Shown here one piece after another: positions 43,656 through 55,256 of a stretch of DNA of 64,000 nucleotides (positions are counted from its first letter, which is position 1; each line of letters begins with the position of its first letter). The stretch lies in NCBI GenBank assembly GCA_014879945.1, contig JACSRE010000437.1, positions 62,001-126,000 on the forward strand, given 5' to 3'. The position numbers and the translations under genes are program-made. A model generated the notes under the pieces. That model ran no database searches, was not told the DNA's origin, and saw only the letters and a program-made list of their open reading frames with translations. This DNA comes from Myxococcus sp. Its GTDB lineage: Bacteria; Myxococcota; Myxococcia; Myxococcales; Myxococcaceae.

Positions 43656-44504
43656 GTGCCCTCTCTCGTCGAGCCCTCCACGCTGTACCTCGTCGCGACG
43701 CCCATCGGGAACCTCGCCGACCTCACCGCGCGCGCCATCGAGGTGCTCAAGGCCGTCGACTGCATCGCCTGTGAAGACACCCGGCACTCCCGCGTGCTGC
43801 TCGAGAGCTACGGCGTCGGCACGCCCACCACCAGCCTGCCGGCCTTCGCCGAAGGCGCGCGCGCCGAGGGACTGGTCGAGCGGCTCAAGAGCGGCCAGTC
43901 GCTCGCGTTGATCTCCGACGCGGGGAGCCCCGCCATCAGCGATCCCGGTGAGCGCCTGGTCGCCGAGTGCGTCGCCGCGGGCGTTCGGGTGGTGCCCGTG
44001 CCCGGCCCCTCGGCGGTCGTCGCGGCGCTCTCGGCCTCGGGCCTGCCGGCCTCGCGCTTCCACTTCCTCGGGTTCTTGCCCCGCACCCAGAGCGAAGCCC
44101 GCGCCATGCTCGACGAGGTCGCGGGCCTGTCGGCGACCTTGGTCCTCTACGAGTCGCCGCGCCGGGTCGTCGAGACGCTCCTTCTGCTCCACGAGGTGTT
44201 GGGCGATCGGCTTGCGTGCGTCGCCCGCGAGCTCACCAAGCTGCACGAGGAGTTCCTGCGCGGGTCCTTGTCCTCGCTCCACCAGACGCTGGCCGCGCGC
44301 GGCGAGGTGCTGGGTGAGGTGGTGGTGCTGGTGCAGGGCCGGGCGCCGGGCGCCCGCTGGAGCGAGGCCGAGGTCACCGCCGCGCTCACCGCCGGCCTCG
44401 CGCGGGGCGAACGGCTCAAGACGCTCTCGAACGAGCTCGCGAAGGCCGCCGGCTGGCCCAGCCAGGACGTGTACCGCCTCGGCGTCTCGATGAAGTCGCG
44501 CTGA
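43656..44504 (+). CDS. rsmI: 16S rRNA (cytidine-1402-2'-O)-methyltransferase
   Basis: SAM-dependent enzyme that 2'-O-methylates C1402 of 16S rRNA. The 282-residue product has the tetrapyrrole-methylase fold: TLYLVATPIGNLADLTARA, CEDTRHSRVLLESYG, SDAGSPAISDPGERLV, PVPGPSAVVAALSASGLP, then FLGFLPR and YESPRRVVETL. The start is GTG at 43656. It follows yraN by 24 bp and converges with the Cys-repeat lipoprotein gene (3-bp gap). Confidence 0.95.
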   Translation: MPSLVEPSTLYLVATPIGNLADLTARAIEVLKAVDCIACEDTRHSRVLLESYGVGTPTTSLPAFAEGARAEGLVERLKSGQSLALISDAGSPAISDPGERLVAECVAAGVRVVPVPGPSAVVAALSASGLPASRFHFLGFLPRTQSEARAMLDEVAGLSATLVLYESPRRVVETLLLLHEVLGDRLACVARELTKLHEEFLRGSLSSLHQTLAARGEVLGEVVVLVQGRAPGARWSEAEVTAALTAGLARGERLKTLSNELAKAAGWPSQDVYRLGVSMKSR

Positions 44505-44507
44505 CGG

Positions 44508-45929
44508 CTACGGCGCGGCGGTGGCGGGGCAGAAGCCCGACCGCGGCGCGCACGCCCGGAAGTAGACGTGCGGGTTCCCGGTGTTGCCGGCGCAGAAGAA
44601 CTGCTCGCCCTCTTCGTTCTCGACCTGGAACCCCTTGCACGTGATCGTCTGGCCCGAGACCGCGTCGCACACGCCGCCGTTGCGGCACGAGAAGATGACG
44701 CCCCCGCAGTCGAAGCCCGAGGGGCAGTCGTCGTCGTTCTGACAGATCATCCCGCAGAAGGAGCCCGTCTGGCCCTCGGTCACGAACGACAGGCACCTCG
44801 CCGTCGCCGCCGAGCCGCACGTCTGGCCCGTGGTGCCGCACGAGCTGCAGTCGACCCGGCCGGTGCGGGTGAGGCACTGCCCGTTGGTCTTGTCGCAGAA
44901 GCGGTTGGCCGGGCAGCCCTGGTTGTCGCGGCAGAAGGCCTGGCACTGGCCGTTCACGCACGCCAGGCGGGCCGCGGTGGTGGCGGGGCCGTTGGGGAGC
45001 GCGCAGTCACCGTCGCTGCGGCACCCCACGCGGCAGGTCAACGTCTGGCTGCTGCAGATGTTGTTGGCCGCGCAGTGCTCGTCGAGCGTGCACGGGCCGT
45101 CGGCGAGGCAGCGCGTGGTGGTGGTGTCACAGAAGGTGCCCGAGGGGCAGTCGAGGTTCGAGGTGCACGAGGCGAACGACTGGCAGAACCCCAGCGGGTT
45201 GCAGAAGTTGCCCGCCGGGCACCCGGCGTTGCTGGTGCACCGGCAGCCGCCCGAGGCCATGTCGCAGAACTGGTTGGCCGGGCACGACGCGTTGCTGATG
45301 CAGACGCACCGCTCCGAGCCGTCGGTCGCCTTGCGGAACCCGGCCGGGCAGCACATGTCGCCCACGCACACGCAGGCGCCGACGGTGGGGCTGTAGACGT
45401 GGTTGGCGGGGCAGCAGTCGGTGCGGGCGCACACGCAGTCGCGCGAGAGCGGGTCGAACACGTAGTCGATGGGGCAGCAGGTGTCGGCCGAGCAGCGGCA
45501 CGTCTGCTTCGCCTCGTCCCACGAGAAGCCCTTCGGGCAGCAGCCGTCGCCGGCGCACACGCAGGACTTCACCACGTCGTCGTAGCGGTAGCCGTCGGGG
45601 CAGCAGTTCTCGGCGTCACACACGCAGCGGCGCTCGTCGGGCAGCCACCGGTGATCGCGCGGGCAGCACTTCGAGTCGCGGCACACGCAGGCCTCGGAGT
45701 CGCCCGAGTACTCGTAGCCGTCGGGGCAGCAGGCGGTGCTCCGGCACACGCAGGTGCCGGCCTCGCACGAGTGGCCGGTGGGGCAGCCCTCGTCGGTCGC
45801 GCAGACGCACTTCGCGGCCACCTCGTCGAACGCGTAGCCGTTGGGGCAGCTCCCATCGAGCGCGGTGCGCGAGCAGCCGCCCAGGAGCAGCAGGATCGAC
45901 AGGGGCAGGGTGACGTGGCGCGCGCTCAT
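44508..45929 (-). CDS. Cys-repeat lipoprotein
   Basis: A 473-residue product with lipobox LGGC (Cys19) and then about a dozen Cys-rich modules of about 20 residues. The clearest follow CCPxGYxYxxxxxxCVCxxxx (for example CCPDGYEYSGDSEACVC and CCPKGFSWDEAKQTCRC); later ones change to CPxxxFCD-type modules. The C-terminal 80 residues form a different Cys-rich domain. Extracellular disulfide-rich stalks of this kind are common in myxobacteria; no function can be named. It overlaps the VWA lipoprotein gene by 4 bp (ATGA), so the two are coupled. Confidence 0.75.
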   Translation of the reverse strand: MSARHVTLPLSILLLLGGCSRTALDGSCPNGYAFDEVAAKCVCATDEGCPTGHSCEAGTCVCRSTACCPDGYEYSGDSEACVCRDSKCCPRDHRWLPDERRCVCDAENCCPDGYRYDDVVKSCVCAGDGCCPKGFSWDEAKQTCRCSADTCCPIDYVFDPLSRDCVCARTDCCPANHVYSPTVGACVCVGDMCCPAGFRKATDGSERCVCISNASCPANQFCDMASGGCRCTSNAGCPAGNFCNPLGFCQSFASCTSNLDCPSGTFCDTTTTRCLADGPCTLDEHCAANNICSSQTLTCRVGCRSDGDCALPNGPATTAARLACVNGQCQAFCRDNQGCPANRFCDKTNGQCLTRTGRVDCSSCGTTGQTCGSAATARCLSFVTEGQTGSFCGMICQNDDDCPSGFDCGGVIFSCRNGGVCDAVSGQTITCKGFQVENEEGEQFFCAGNTGNPHVYFRACAPRSGFCPATAAP

Positions 45930-47017
45930 GGACGGGCGAAGGCGTACTCGATGCGAACGGTGGAGCCGGGCGGCGGAACGTAGGTGCCCAGGAAGACGAC
46001 GGAGTTGGTGTCGGCGCGGTACTGCCAGCCCGTCACGTCGTCGCGGGGCACCGGGGTGCTGGTCGCGCCGTCGATCACCGTCACCCGAATCGACGAGACG
46101 ATCGGGGTGACGGTCATCGGGAAGACGCGCTTGAGGGTGTTGAGGGCCTGGGCGATGCGCAGCAGCGTCTGCTCGAAGCTCGCGTCACAGATGCTCCCCA
46201 CGATGCCGCCGGTGCGGGTGGCGATCTCGACGTAGCGGTAGCTGGGCTCGGCGAGGCTCCCATAGAACGCCGCCTCGCCTGGAGGGACGCACCCGTTGGG
46301 CACCGGCCCCCCGATGATGCTGAAGCTGACCAGGTTCTCGTTGCCCTTGCCCTTGAGCGTGCGGAACAGGCGGCCGAAGTACTCGGTGGTGCCGAAGCTC
46401 GAGTCGTCTTCGTTGGTGACGACGATCACCGCGAGCGCCGCGTTGGGCCGCAAGAAGCTCGCGTTGGGCCCGCCCGGCGAGGTGTTGGGCGGCGTGAGGG
46501 CGAACTCCGCCATGCGCAGGCCCTGCTCCCAGCGCGAGCGGCTGGCGGGGAAGGTGGTGTTCGCCTCGAACACCGCGCGCGCGTTCGGCGTGCGGTTGTC
46601 GATGATGCGCGGCGTGCCCCGCAGCCGGCCGCCGTCGTTCGACACGATGGAGATGACGCCCATCTGGAAGTCGACCCGCAGCGCGATCAGCTCCTGCACG
46701 AAGCGGTTGAAGTTGTTCACCAGCCGCCGCCGCTCGTTCACCATCGAGCCCGAGTCGTCCACCACCCAGAGGATGTCGACGACGCCGTCGGCCTGCCGGA
46801 GCAGATCGATCTGCGTGGCGTCCACCCGCGGCGGGTCGATCACCTTCACCCGGCCGACGGTGGCGCGGTCGATGCGCGGCGGCTTCACCTCGACCGGCGA
46901 CAGCCTCGGCGGCGCCACCTCGGGCACCGCGTTGGTGCGCCCGTTCTCGCGGCCCACGCGATCGCAACCGGCTCCGACGAGCAACAACAGTGGCAGGACG
47001 CGGCGCATTCGGTGCAT
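45926..47017 (-). CDS. VWA-domain lipoprotein
   Basis: A 363-residue product. The signal peptide ends in lipobox VGAGC (Cys near residue 18). After a Pro-rich linker comes a von Willebrand A domain starting DILWVVDDSGSMVNERRR, with an intact DxSxS MIDAS start; the later VIVVTNEDDSS supplies a further acidic segment. The C-terminal part (VFPMTVTPIVSSIRVTVID and on) is beta-rich. Starts at 47017 or 47008 are both possible. It is translationally coupled to the Cys-repeat lipoprotein gene, suggesting a metal-dependent surface-adhesion pair. Function unknown. Confidence 0.75.
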   Translation of the reverse strand: MHRMRRVLPLLLLVGAGCDRVGRENGRTNAVPEVAPPRLSPVEVKPPRIDRATVGRVKVIDPPRVDATQIDLLRQADGVVDILWVVDDSGSMVNERRRLVNNFNRFVQELIALRVDFQMGVISIVSNDGGRLRGTPRIIDNRTPNARAVFEANTTFPASRSRWEQGLRMAEFALTPPNTSPGGPNASFLRPNAALAVIVVTNEDDSSFGTTEYFGRLFRTLKGKGNENLVSFSIIGGPVPNGCVPPGEAAFYGSLAEPSYRYVEIATRTGGIVGSICDASFEQTLLRIAQALNTLKRVFPMTVTPIVSSIRVTVIDGATSTPVPRDDVTGWQYRADTNSVVFLGTYVPPPGSTVRIEYAFARP

Positions 47018-47134
47018 CACACGATGGAAGACCACGACGGGCGCATGCAAGGGCGAGACATGACGTGCAAGCAGGCCGTTTCTTTCATTCGGTTGCGTTC
47101 GCCCCACAGGCTGCCTACGACACCCGAGTCACAG

Positions 47135-48403
47135 ATGCGCGCTTTTCTGCCACCCGTCGTCGTCGCGCTCGCCCTCTCGCTCGCGGGCTGCACCTGCGCG
47201 CCTGCCACCGCGACCCCCGTCACCCTCCGCATCAAGAACACCAGCCGCGACACGCTGATCGTCAAAGACACCGCCGGCCAGCTCGGCCTCACCGTGCAGC
47301 GGAGCGTCAACGGCCAGTGGTTCTCGTTCGACGATCTGCCCTGCGCGTGCCTGTCGTGCGATCGCATCTGCGAACGCAGTTGCCAGTGCCCCGACGGAGG
47401 GATCACCGGCGTGGTGCGCGGCATCCCTCCGAACGGGCAGGCCGACCGGGCGTGGAGCGGCGTGATTCAGGTGGCTGGTCAGGCGTGCGGCGAGGTCTGC
47501 CTGGTGCCCGAGAACGCGCCGCCCGACGAGACCTTCCAGCTCCAGCTGTGCTTCGTGAACCAGCTCGACGGCGTCGAGGTGCCCAGCGACGGCGGCCGGG
47601 TGTCGGCCTCGTTTCCGCCCGCCGACGTGCAGACCTGCGTGACGCGCACCTTCCAGCCCCAGCAGGGCGTGGTCGAGATCAGCCCCGCGCGCGGCGCCGA
47701 CTGCACCACCACCGAAGGGTGCGCCGGTCGCGACGAGCTGTGCCTGGCCGGCAGCTGCACCGCGGGCTGTCCCTCGAACACGTACCCTGCGCAGCCCGAG
47801 CTCAACGTCACCTTCACCTCGATGGGCTTCTTCGCCGAGACGCGCGAGGGCGCCGACGGTGGGCGGGTGCTCCAGACCGGCACCGGGCGCATCACCGCGA
47901 CCGCCTTCACCGGCGAGACGCTGCAGATCACCCTCTCGAACGCCGGCGGCACCGGGCGCGTCGACGTCAAGCTGCCGGGAGGCCTCGGCGGCCCCTCGCT
48001 CCCCACGACCGTCGACGTCAAGGCGCTGGTCGCGGTTCGCGCCCAGGCCAACCGCGTCGTTCGCGCCTTCACGCTGCGTGACGCCGCCTCGAACGAGGTG
48101 CTCTTCGCCGCCGACCCCGCCATCGCGGCCCCCGTGCTGCGCGAGGCCGAGCTGCTCCCCTTCGCGGTGACGCGCGAGCCGGGCGCGGTGGGCTGCCGGG
48201 TCGACGCCAACTGCGGGAAGCTGGTGTTCTCGAGGCAGAAGCTGACGAACGGGAGCGCCTCGGCGGTGGTGGAGCCAGGGCGGCTGGCCTCGATGACCGT
48301 CGGCTCCTCGAGCTGGCGCTTCTGGAACGTCACCGACGGCCAGTACGGCGCGGCGTCGGCCTGCGACTCCTACCGCCCCTACGCCCTCTGGAGAGAGCGC
48401 TGA
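47135..48403 (+). CDS. predicted lipoprotein of unknown function
   Basis: A 422-residue product from the ATG at 47135 with a signal peptide and lipobox SLAGC (Cys19). The N-terminal part has a cluster of cysteines (LPCACLSCDRICERSCQCPDGG) and a second group near residue 190 (DCTTTEGCAGRDELCLAGSC). The rest is beta-rich. I recognise no family. It is divergent from the VWA lipoprotein gene (117-bp gap) and lies upstream of the Ser/Thr kinase (79 bp). Confidence 0.65.
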   Translation: MRAFLPPVVVALALSLAGCTCAPATATPVTLRIKNTSRDTLIVKDTAGQLGLTVQRSVNGQWFSFDDLPCACLSCDRICERSCQCPDGGITGVVRGIPPNGQADRAWSGVIQVAGQACGEVCLVPENAPPDETFQLQLCFVNQLDGVEVPSDGGRVSASFPPADVQTCVTRTFQPQQGVVEISPARGADCTTTEGCAGRDELCLAGSCTAGCPSNTYPAQPELNVTFTSMGFFAETREGADGGRVLQTGTGRITATAFTGETLQITLSNAGGTGRVDVKLPGGLGGPSLPTTVDVKALVAVRAQANRVVRAFTLRDAASNEVLFAADPAIAAPVLREAELLPFAVTREPGAVGCRVDANCGKLVFSRQKLTNGSASAVVEPGRLASMTVGSSSWRFWNVTDGQYGAASACDSYRPYALWRER

Positions 48404-48482
48404 CCGGCGACGGGCACCCACACCCACATCGCGCGCCATTCGCCCCGATGCGGCGCGGCCCTCGTGCTAGCCTCGCGGCCTC

Positions 48483-50648
48483 ATGAGTTCGGCGAAAGCG
48501 GCCTCGGACTTCGACCGTGGTCGGCTCATCGGCAAGTACGAGATCCTCACCCGCCTCTCGATGGGCGGCATGGCGGAGCTGTACCTGGCGTTTCTGCCCG
48601 GCCCCGGCGGCTTCAAGAAGTTCGTCGCGGTCAAGCAGATCCTCCCCGACGTCAAGCGCGACGAAGCCTTCGTGAAGATGTTCCTCGACGAGGCGCGCAT
48701 CACCGCGGCCTTCAGCCACGCCAACATCGGGCAGGTCTTCGATCTCGGAGAAGACCCGCAGTCGGGCGAGCTGTACCTGGCGATGGAGTTCATCGCCGGC
48801 CAGAACCTGGAGCAGGTGCTCAAGCGCGCCGCCAAACGGCAGCTCGCCATTCCGGCCGGGTTCGCCGCCCGCGTCATTCGAGACACGGCCCTGGCGCTCC
48901 ACTACGCGCACCACTTCACCGAGCCCTCGTCGGGCAAGCCGATGCCGGTGGTGCACCGCGACGTCAGCCCGAAGAACGTGATGATCACCTACACGGGCGA
49001 CGTGAAGGTGATCGACTTCGGCATCGCCAAGGCGCGCGGCCGGTTGAACCGCACCCAGGTCGGCATCGTGAAGGGCACCTCGGGCTACATGGCGCCCGAG
49101 CAGGTGCGCAACGAGCAGCTCGACGGCCGCGCCGATCTCTTCGCCACCGCGGTGATGCTGCACGAGCTGCTGTGCGGTGAGCGCCTGTTCACCGCGCCCA
49201 CCGACGCGGCCATGATGCTCAAGATCGTCGAGGGCGAGGCGTCGGCCCCGTCGAGCGTCAACCCGTACATCAGCGAGGCCTTCTCGAACGTCGTGCTCAA
49301 GGGCCTCGAGAAGCAGCGCGAGCGGCGCTTCTCGACCGGCAAGGAGTTCGCGCGCGCCATCGAGCAGTCGTGCGACGAACTCTTCGAAGAGGAGCAGGTC
49401 GCCGAGTTCATGACGCAGCTGTTCGACGACAAGATCGCGCTGACGCGCTCGATCCTCGAGCTGGCCAACCAGGAGAAAGACGTCAGCAGCCTCACCCGCG
49501 CCGTCGAGGGCCTCACCCAGGAGGAGCAGGACCACCCCTCTGGGGGCCGCAAGAAGATCACCAACGGCGCCGGCGCGAAGAACGTCGCGACCCCGTCGCC
49601 GCGCCCGGGCCTGAGCAAGGCGGCCGCCTCGAGCCAGCGGCTGCCAAAGGTGGGCGCCAGAGGCGGGTCGAGCCAGCGGCTCCCGGCGGTGGACGGCCGC
49701 GCGAAGTCGTCGCAGCGCCTCCCGAAGGTCGGTGAGTCACGCCGCTCGCTGCCGCCGGTGGAGTCGCGGAGCAAGCCTGCTGACGAGACCATTCCCCCCA
49801 GGCCGCGCTCGAACCCCCGCGGGGTGGTGCCCGAGGGCCTGAGCCAGCGCGGCACGGCCGTCGAAGCTGAAGGCGGCGGCGGCAAGGGCATGATCGTCGT
49901 CGCCGTGCTGTTGGTGCTCGCGGTGCTCGGCGGCGGCGGCTGGGCCGTCACGAAGGGGCCGCTCGCCGGCGCGTTCAAGGAAGAGCCCATCGCCGTCGAC
50001 ACCGGGCCCTCGAAGATCGACCCCAACGCGGTGGTGCCCTCGGGCGCGAAGCCCGCCTGGCTGATCGAGAAAGAGGAGCAGGACCGGAAGATCGCCGAGG
50101 AGAAAGCGCGCCAGGCCGAGATCGAAGAGGCGGCCGCCGACCCCGACCGGCTCGCGCTCCTGCAGGAGATCACCGCGCAGATCGAGCAGCTCAACCGCCT
50201 CGAAGAAGAGCAGCGGCAGCTGAAGATCGAGGCCCGCCAGGGAAAGCAGACGACCGAGGCCAACACCAAGAAGATCGACGACCTGCAGAAGCAGATCACC
50301 GATCTCAAAGAGGCGCTCAAGGAGAAGGAAGAGCGCAAGCGCGCGATCTCGCCCAGGCGTGGCGGCGAGCCCGACGGCGTGCAGATCGTGAAAGACGAGA
50401 AGGGCGCGAAGGCCAACGCCCTGGGCTACCTCTCGCTGCGCACGGTGAGCCCCTCGTCGGCGGCGGTGTTCCTCGAGGGCACCGCGCTGGGCTCCACCCC
50501 GCTGGTCAAGCTCCCGCTCGAGGCCGGCGTGCACCGACTCCGCGTCGTGGACGGCGACTCGAAGAACCGGACGTTGTCGGTCACCATCACGGCGGGAAAG
50601 ACCGAGGAGCTGAACGTGAACGTCAGCTCGTTGCCGCTGGGGCGCTAG
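48483..50648 (+). CDS. Hanks-type Ser/Thr protein kinase with coiled coil and PEGA domain
   Basis: A 721-residue membrane kinase. The catalytic domain (about 18-290) has VAVKQILP (ATP Lys), [11 protein letters not shown] (catalytic loop), VIDFGIAKA (DFG) and [13 protein letters not shown] Ser/Pro linker carries three SSQRLP repeats and other basic Ser motifs, probable autophosphorylation or docking sites. One transmembrane helix (about 470-490, [20 protein letters not shown]) is followed by a Glu/Lys-rich coiled coil (about 525-615) and a PEGA domain near 640-715 ([19 protein letters not shown]). The external PEGA part suggests sensing of a periplasmic signal. Confidence 0.9.
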   Translation: MSSAKAASDFDRGRLIGKYEILTRLSMGGMAELYLAFLPGPGGFKKFVAVKQILPDVKRDEAFVKMFLDEARITAAFSHANIGQVFDLGEDPQSGELYLAMEFIAGQNLEQVLKRAAKRQLAIPAGFAARVIRDTALALHYAHHFTEPSSGKPMPVVHRDVSPKNVMITYTGDVKVIDFGIAKARGRLNRTQVGIVKGTSGYMAPEQVRNEQLDGRADLFATAVMLHELLCGERLFTAPTDAAMMLKIVEGEASAPSSVNPYISEAFSNVVLKGLEKQRERRFSTGKEFARAIEQSCDELFEEEQVAEFMTQLFDDKIALTRSILELANQEKDVSSLTRAVEGLTQEEQDHPSGGRKKITNGAGAKNVATPSPRPGLSKAAASSQRLPKVGARGGSSQRLPAVDGRAKSSQRLPKVGESRRSLPPVESRSKPADETIPPRPRSNPRGVVPEGLSQRGTAVEAEGGGGKGMIVVAVLLVLAVLGGGGWAVTKGPLAGAFKEEPIAVDTGPSKIDPNAVVPSGAKPAWLIEKEEQDRKIAEEKARQAEIEEAAADPDRLALLQEITAQIEQLNRLEEEQRQLKIEARQGKQTTEANTKKIDDLQKQITDLKEALKEKEERKRAISPRRGGEPDGVQIVKDEKGAKANALGYLSLRTVSPSSAAVFLEGTALGSTPLVKLPLEAGVHRLRVVDGDSKNRTLSVTITAGKTEELNVNVSSLPLGR

Positions 50649-50700
50649 GCGTCAATCGTCCTCGCCCGAGGCGACGCCCGCATATAGGGTGCGCGCCGCC

Positions 50701-51676
<976 letters not shown>

Positions 51677-51684
<8 letters not shown>

Positions 51685-53773
51685 CCTCCTCTTCGAGCTC
51701 GGCACCGAAGAGCTGCCCGCGCGCTTCGTGGTGCCCGCCCTCGAGGACCTCGAGCGGCTCTTCACCGAGCAGTGCGCTGCGGCGCGCGTCACCCACGGCG
51801 CGATTCGCCGCTTCGGCACGCCCCGCCGTCTCGCGCTGCTCGTCGAAGGGCTCGCCGACAAGACCGACGACGTCGTGAAGGAAGTGCAGGGCCCCTCGGT
51901 GAAGGCCGCCTTCGAGGCCGACGGCAAGCCGAAGGTGCCCGCCATCAAGTTCGCCGAGTCGGTGAAGCTGCCCGTCGAGAAGCTCAAGAAGGTGACGACG
52001 CCGAAGGGCGAGTACCTGGCGGCCGACGTCGAAGAGAAGGGCCGCCGCGTCGCCGAGCTCTTGCCCGAGGTGCTGGGCACCTGCGTCAAGAAGCTCCAGT
52101 TCCCCAAGTCCATGCGCTGGGGCGACGTGGAGCAGTCGTTCGGCCGCCCGCTCCAGTGGATCGTCTCGCTCTTCGACGGCGAGGTCGTTCCGGTCGTGTT
52201 CTCTGACGTCAAGAGCGGTCGTCAGACGAAGGGCCACCGGTTCTTGTCACCCGGCGCCATCACCCTCGGCAAGCCCTCGGACTACGCGGCCGCGCTCGAG
52301 AAGGCGCACGTCGTCGCCGATCTCCCGAAGCGCCGCGCGCTGCTCCTCGACCGGCTCAACGCCGCCGCGAAGAAGGCCGGCGGCACGCTGATCATGGACG
52401 AAGCGCTGGTCGACCAGGTGCTGAACCTGGTGGAGCTCCCGTGCCCGGTGGTGGGCAGCTTCGACGAGCGCCACCTCGACCTGCCGCCCGAGGTGCTCAT
52501 TCAAGAGATGAAGAGCCACCAGCGGTACTTCTCGCTCACCGACGCAAGCGGCAAGCTGCTGCCGCGTTTCATCGCGGTGTCGAACACCCCGGTGAAGGAC
52601 GAGGCCCTGTCGGTGAAGGGCTACGAGCGCGTGCTGCGCGCCCGGCTCAGCGACGGCCGGTTCTTCTTCGACGAAGATCGCAAGACGCCGCTGCAGGACC
52701 GGCTGCCCAGGCTCGCGCGGCGCAACTGGGTGCTGGGGCTGGGCAGCATGGCCGAGAAGACCGATCGCATTCGGGCGCTCGCCAGCGCGCTGGCCGAGCT
52801 GGCAGGGAAGGGCGGCGAGCGGGCCACCATCGAGCGCGCGGCCACGCTGGTGAAGTGCGATCTCGAGACCGGCATGGTCGGCGAGTTCCCCGAGCTGCAG
52901 GGCGTGATGGGCCGCGAGTACGCGCTCCACGGAGGAGAGCCGAAGGAGGTCGCGCTGGCGATCTTCGAGCACTACCTGCCTCGCAGCGCGAACGACGCCC
53001 TGCCCACGCACGACGCCGGCGCGCTCATCGGCCTCGCCGACCGGCTCGACTCGTTGTGCGGCCTGTTCTCGATCGGGAAGAAGCCCACCGGCGCGAAGGA
53101 CGAGTTCGCCCTGCGGCGCGCCGCCATCGCGATCATCAACCTCATCATCGGCAAGGGCTACCGGCTCTCGCTCTCGGCCGCGGTGGACGAGTCGCTCACG
53201 CTGCTCGAGCCGGCGTTGGCGAACGCCAAGAAGAAGCCGGGCGAAGCGCCGGTGAAGCAGCAGGTGCTCGAGTTCATTCAAGACCGGCTTCGTCCGCTCT
53301 GGGGTGAGCAGCACCGCGCCGACATCATCGAGGCGGTGATCGCCGCGGGCGCCGACGATCTCTTCGCCACGAAGCAGCGCGTCGAGGCGCTCTCGACCTA
53401 CGTCTCGCGGCCCGACTTCTCGAAGCTCGCCGCCACCTTCAAGCGCGTGGCGAACATCGTCGAGAAGCAGGCGAAGGACGTCAGCAAGGCGCCCGTCGAC
53501 GCGGCGAAGCTGACCGACGACGCCGAGAAGGTGCTCGGCGCCGAGGTCTCGAAGGTGCAGGGCGCCGTCCTCGGAGCCATCAAGGCTGATGACTACGCAG
53601 GCGCGCTCGCGAAGGTCGTTCCGCTCGGGCCCTTCGTCGACACCTTCTTCGACAAGGTGATGGTGATGGCCGAAGACCAGGCGCTGCGCGAGAACCGGGT
53701 GCGCCTGCTCATGGAGATCGGCGGCCTGTTCGGCACGGTCGCCGACTTCTCGAAGATTCAGTCGGAGTCCTGA
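51677..53773 (+). CDS. glyS: glycine--tRNA ligase beta subunit
   Basis: Beta chain of GlyRS that binds tRNA-Gly. The 698-residue product has the normal length and [19 protein letters not shown] at the start, [40 protein letters not shown] and a C-terminal HD-type/anticodon-binding domain ([19 protein letters not shown]). The start is GTG at 51677 with an AAGGAGG ribosome-binding site inside the glyQ end. It ends 1 bp before the next lipoprotein gene. Confidence 0.97.
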
Positions 53774-53774
53774 C

Positions 53775-55256
53775 GTGCGCGTCTCGAAGTCTCGATGGCT
53801 GTTGGCGATGGCGGCGGTGGGCCTGCTCGGCTGCCCCGCGGTAGACGTGTCGCTCCCGACGCCGCTCGATCGGCTCTACTTCCCCACGGCCATCGCGCAC
53901 CTCGACAACCCCAGCGGCCCCGACGGCGGGAACGGCCTGCTGGTGGTGGCGTCGACCAACTTCGACAAGCGCTTCTCGTCTGGCTCGCTCATCGCCATCA
54001 ACCTCGACACCTTGTCGCCGCCGCTGCCCGCGTTCGGCGCCACGCCCGCGTCGCCGGTGGTGCAGCTGCCCATGCTCCGCCCGGGGCCGCTCGGCGCCGA
54101 TGGCGGCTCGCCCGACGCGGTGTTGATCGCGCCGTTCGCCGGCCAGATGGCCGCGCTCTCGCTGGGGCCCGACCGGTTCAGGCTCTTCGTGCCGACGCGC
54201 TCCGAGCGCCAGCGGGTGCACGCGGTCGATCTCTCGGTCGGCGCCGGCGGGGCGCTCTCGCTCGACTGCTTCAACTCCGCCGATCGCAACTGCGGGCTGT
54301 CGGCGACCTCGCTGACGACCTTCGAGCAGACCGACACCGCCGTGCCGCGCGCGCCCGGCGCGTTTGGCGTGGCCTTGCGCGAGCGCGCGTGCACCGCCCC
54401 GACCGACTGCGGCGCGTCCACCGACTTCGCCTGCCAGCAGGGCCGCTGCGTCACCGCTGGCGCCACCCCGGAGCCGTCGGTCGAGGTGCTCGTCACCCAC
54501 CTCACCCAGGCCGACTCTCCGCTGGGCTCGAGCAAGGACGCGCGGGGCTACCTGGTGAAGCTGCCGTCAGAGTCGATGGCCGTCACCCCCGAGAGCTTCA
54601 TCAACCTCGGCCCCGGCGCCACGCACGCGGTCGCGGTGGGCCGTCGGTGGAACTACGTCAGCGGGCGCTTCGTGAGCCCCCTGGGCAACCTCGTGCGGTT
54701 GGTGGACACCAGGACCGGTGCCCTCATCTCGACCGGGCTCGAGTCGGTGTTCCGCGTCGCCGAGGCGCGCGGGCTCGCCCTCAGCTCCGATGAGCGCCGG
54801 CTCTACCTGCTGGGCCGCTCGCCCGACGCGCTGCTGGTCGCGAGCATCGACGACCCCTCGAGCGACGCGCCGAAGCTCCAGATCGTGCGCGGCAACCCGC
54901 TGCCCGAGACGCCCAGCGAGGTGGTGGTGCTCTCACGGCCGGGGCGCGGCGACCTGCTCGCCATCACCTGCACCAACGCCGGCGTGATCGCGCTCTACGA
55001 CGACGACGTGGGCGACGTGGTGGTGCAGGTGCCGGGCGTCGGCATTCAGCCCTTCGGCCTCACCGTCGATCGCCGCGGAGCCGGGGCTCGCCTCTACGCC
55101 AGCAACTTCCAGGACGGGCGGGTGGCCGTCGTCGACATTCCCGACCTCGCGCAGCCCCAGGGGGCGCGGCTGGTGGCGCACCTCGGCCGGCAGCAGCTGT
55201 GCCTCATTCGCGCCACCGACCCCTCGTGCTCGCCTGACGCGGGGGGCGCGCGATGA
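53775..55256 (+). CDS. beta-propeller-like lipoprotein
   Basis: A 493-residue product from a GTG at 53775. The signal peptide has lipobox LLGC (Cys near residue 20). The rest consists of repeated beta segments of propeller type (GNGLLVVASTNFDKRF, VFRVAEARGLALSSDERRLYLL, GVGIQPFGLTVDRR) with a Cys pair (CTAPTDCGAS and CQQGRC). It lies 1 bp after glyS and overlaps the following lipoprotein gene by 4 bp. Two co-translated surface lipoproteins are likely; the function is unknown and the glyS neighbour probably does not indicate it. Confidence 0.7.
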   Translation: MRVSKSRWLLAMAAVGLLGCPAVDVSLPTPLDRLYFPTAIAHLDNPSGPDGGNGLLVVASTNFDKRFSSGSLIAINLDTLSPPLPAFGATPASPVVQLPMLRPGPLGADGGSPDAVLIAPFAGQMAALSLGPDRFRLFVPTRSERQRVHAVDLSVGAGGALSLDCFNSADRNCGLSATSLTTFEQTDTAVPRAPGAFGVALRERACTAPTDCGASTDFACQQGRCVTAGATPEPSVEVLVTHLTQADSPLGSSKDARGYLVKLPSESMAVTPESFINLGPGATHAVAVGRRWNYVSGRFVSPLGNLVRLVDTRTGALISTGLESVFRVAEARGLALSSDERRLYLLGRSPDALLVASIDDPSSDAPKLQIVRGNPLPETPSEVVVLSRPGRGDLLAITCTNAGVIALYDDDVGDVVVQVPGVGIQPFGLTVDRRGAGARLYASNFQDGRVAVVDIPDLAQPQGARLVAHLGRQQLCLIRATDPSCSPDAGGAR

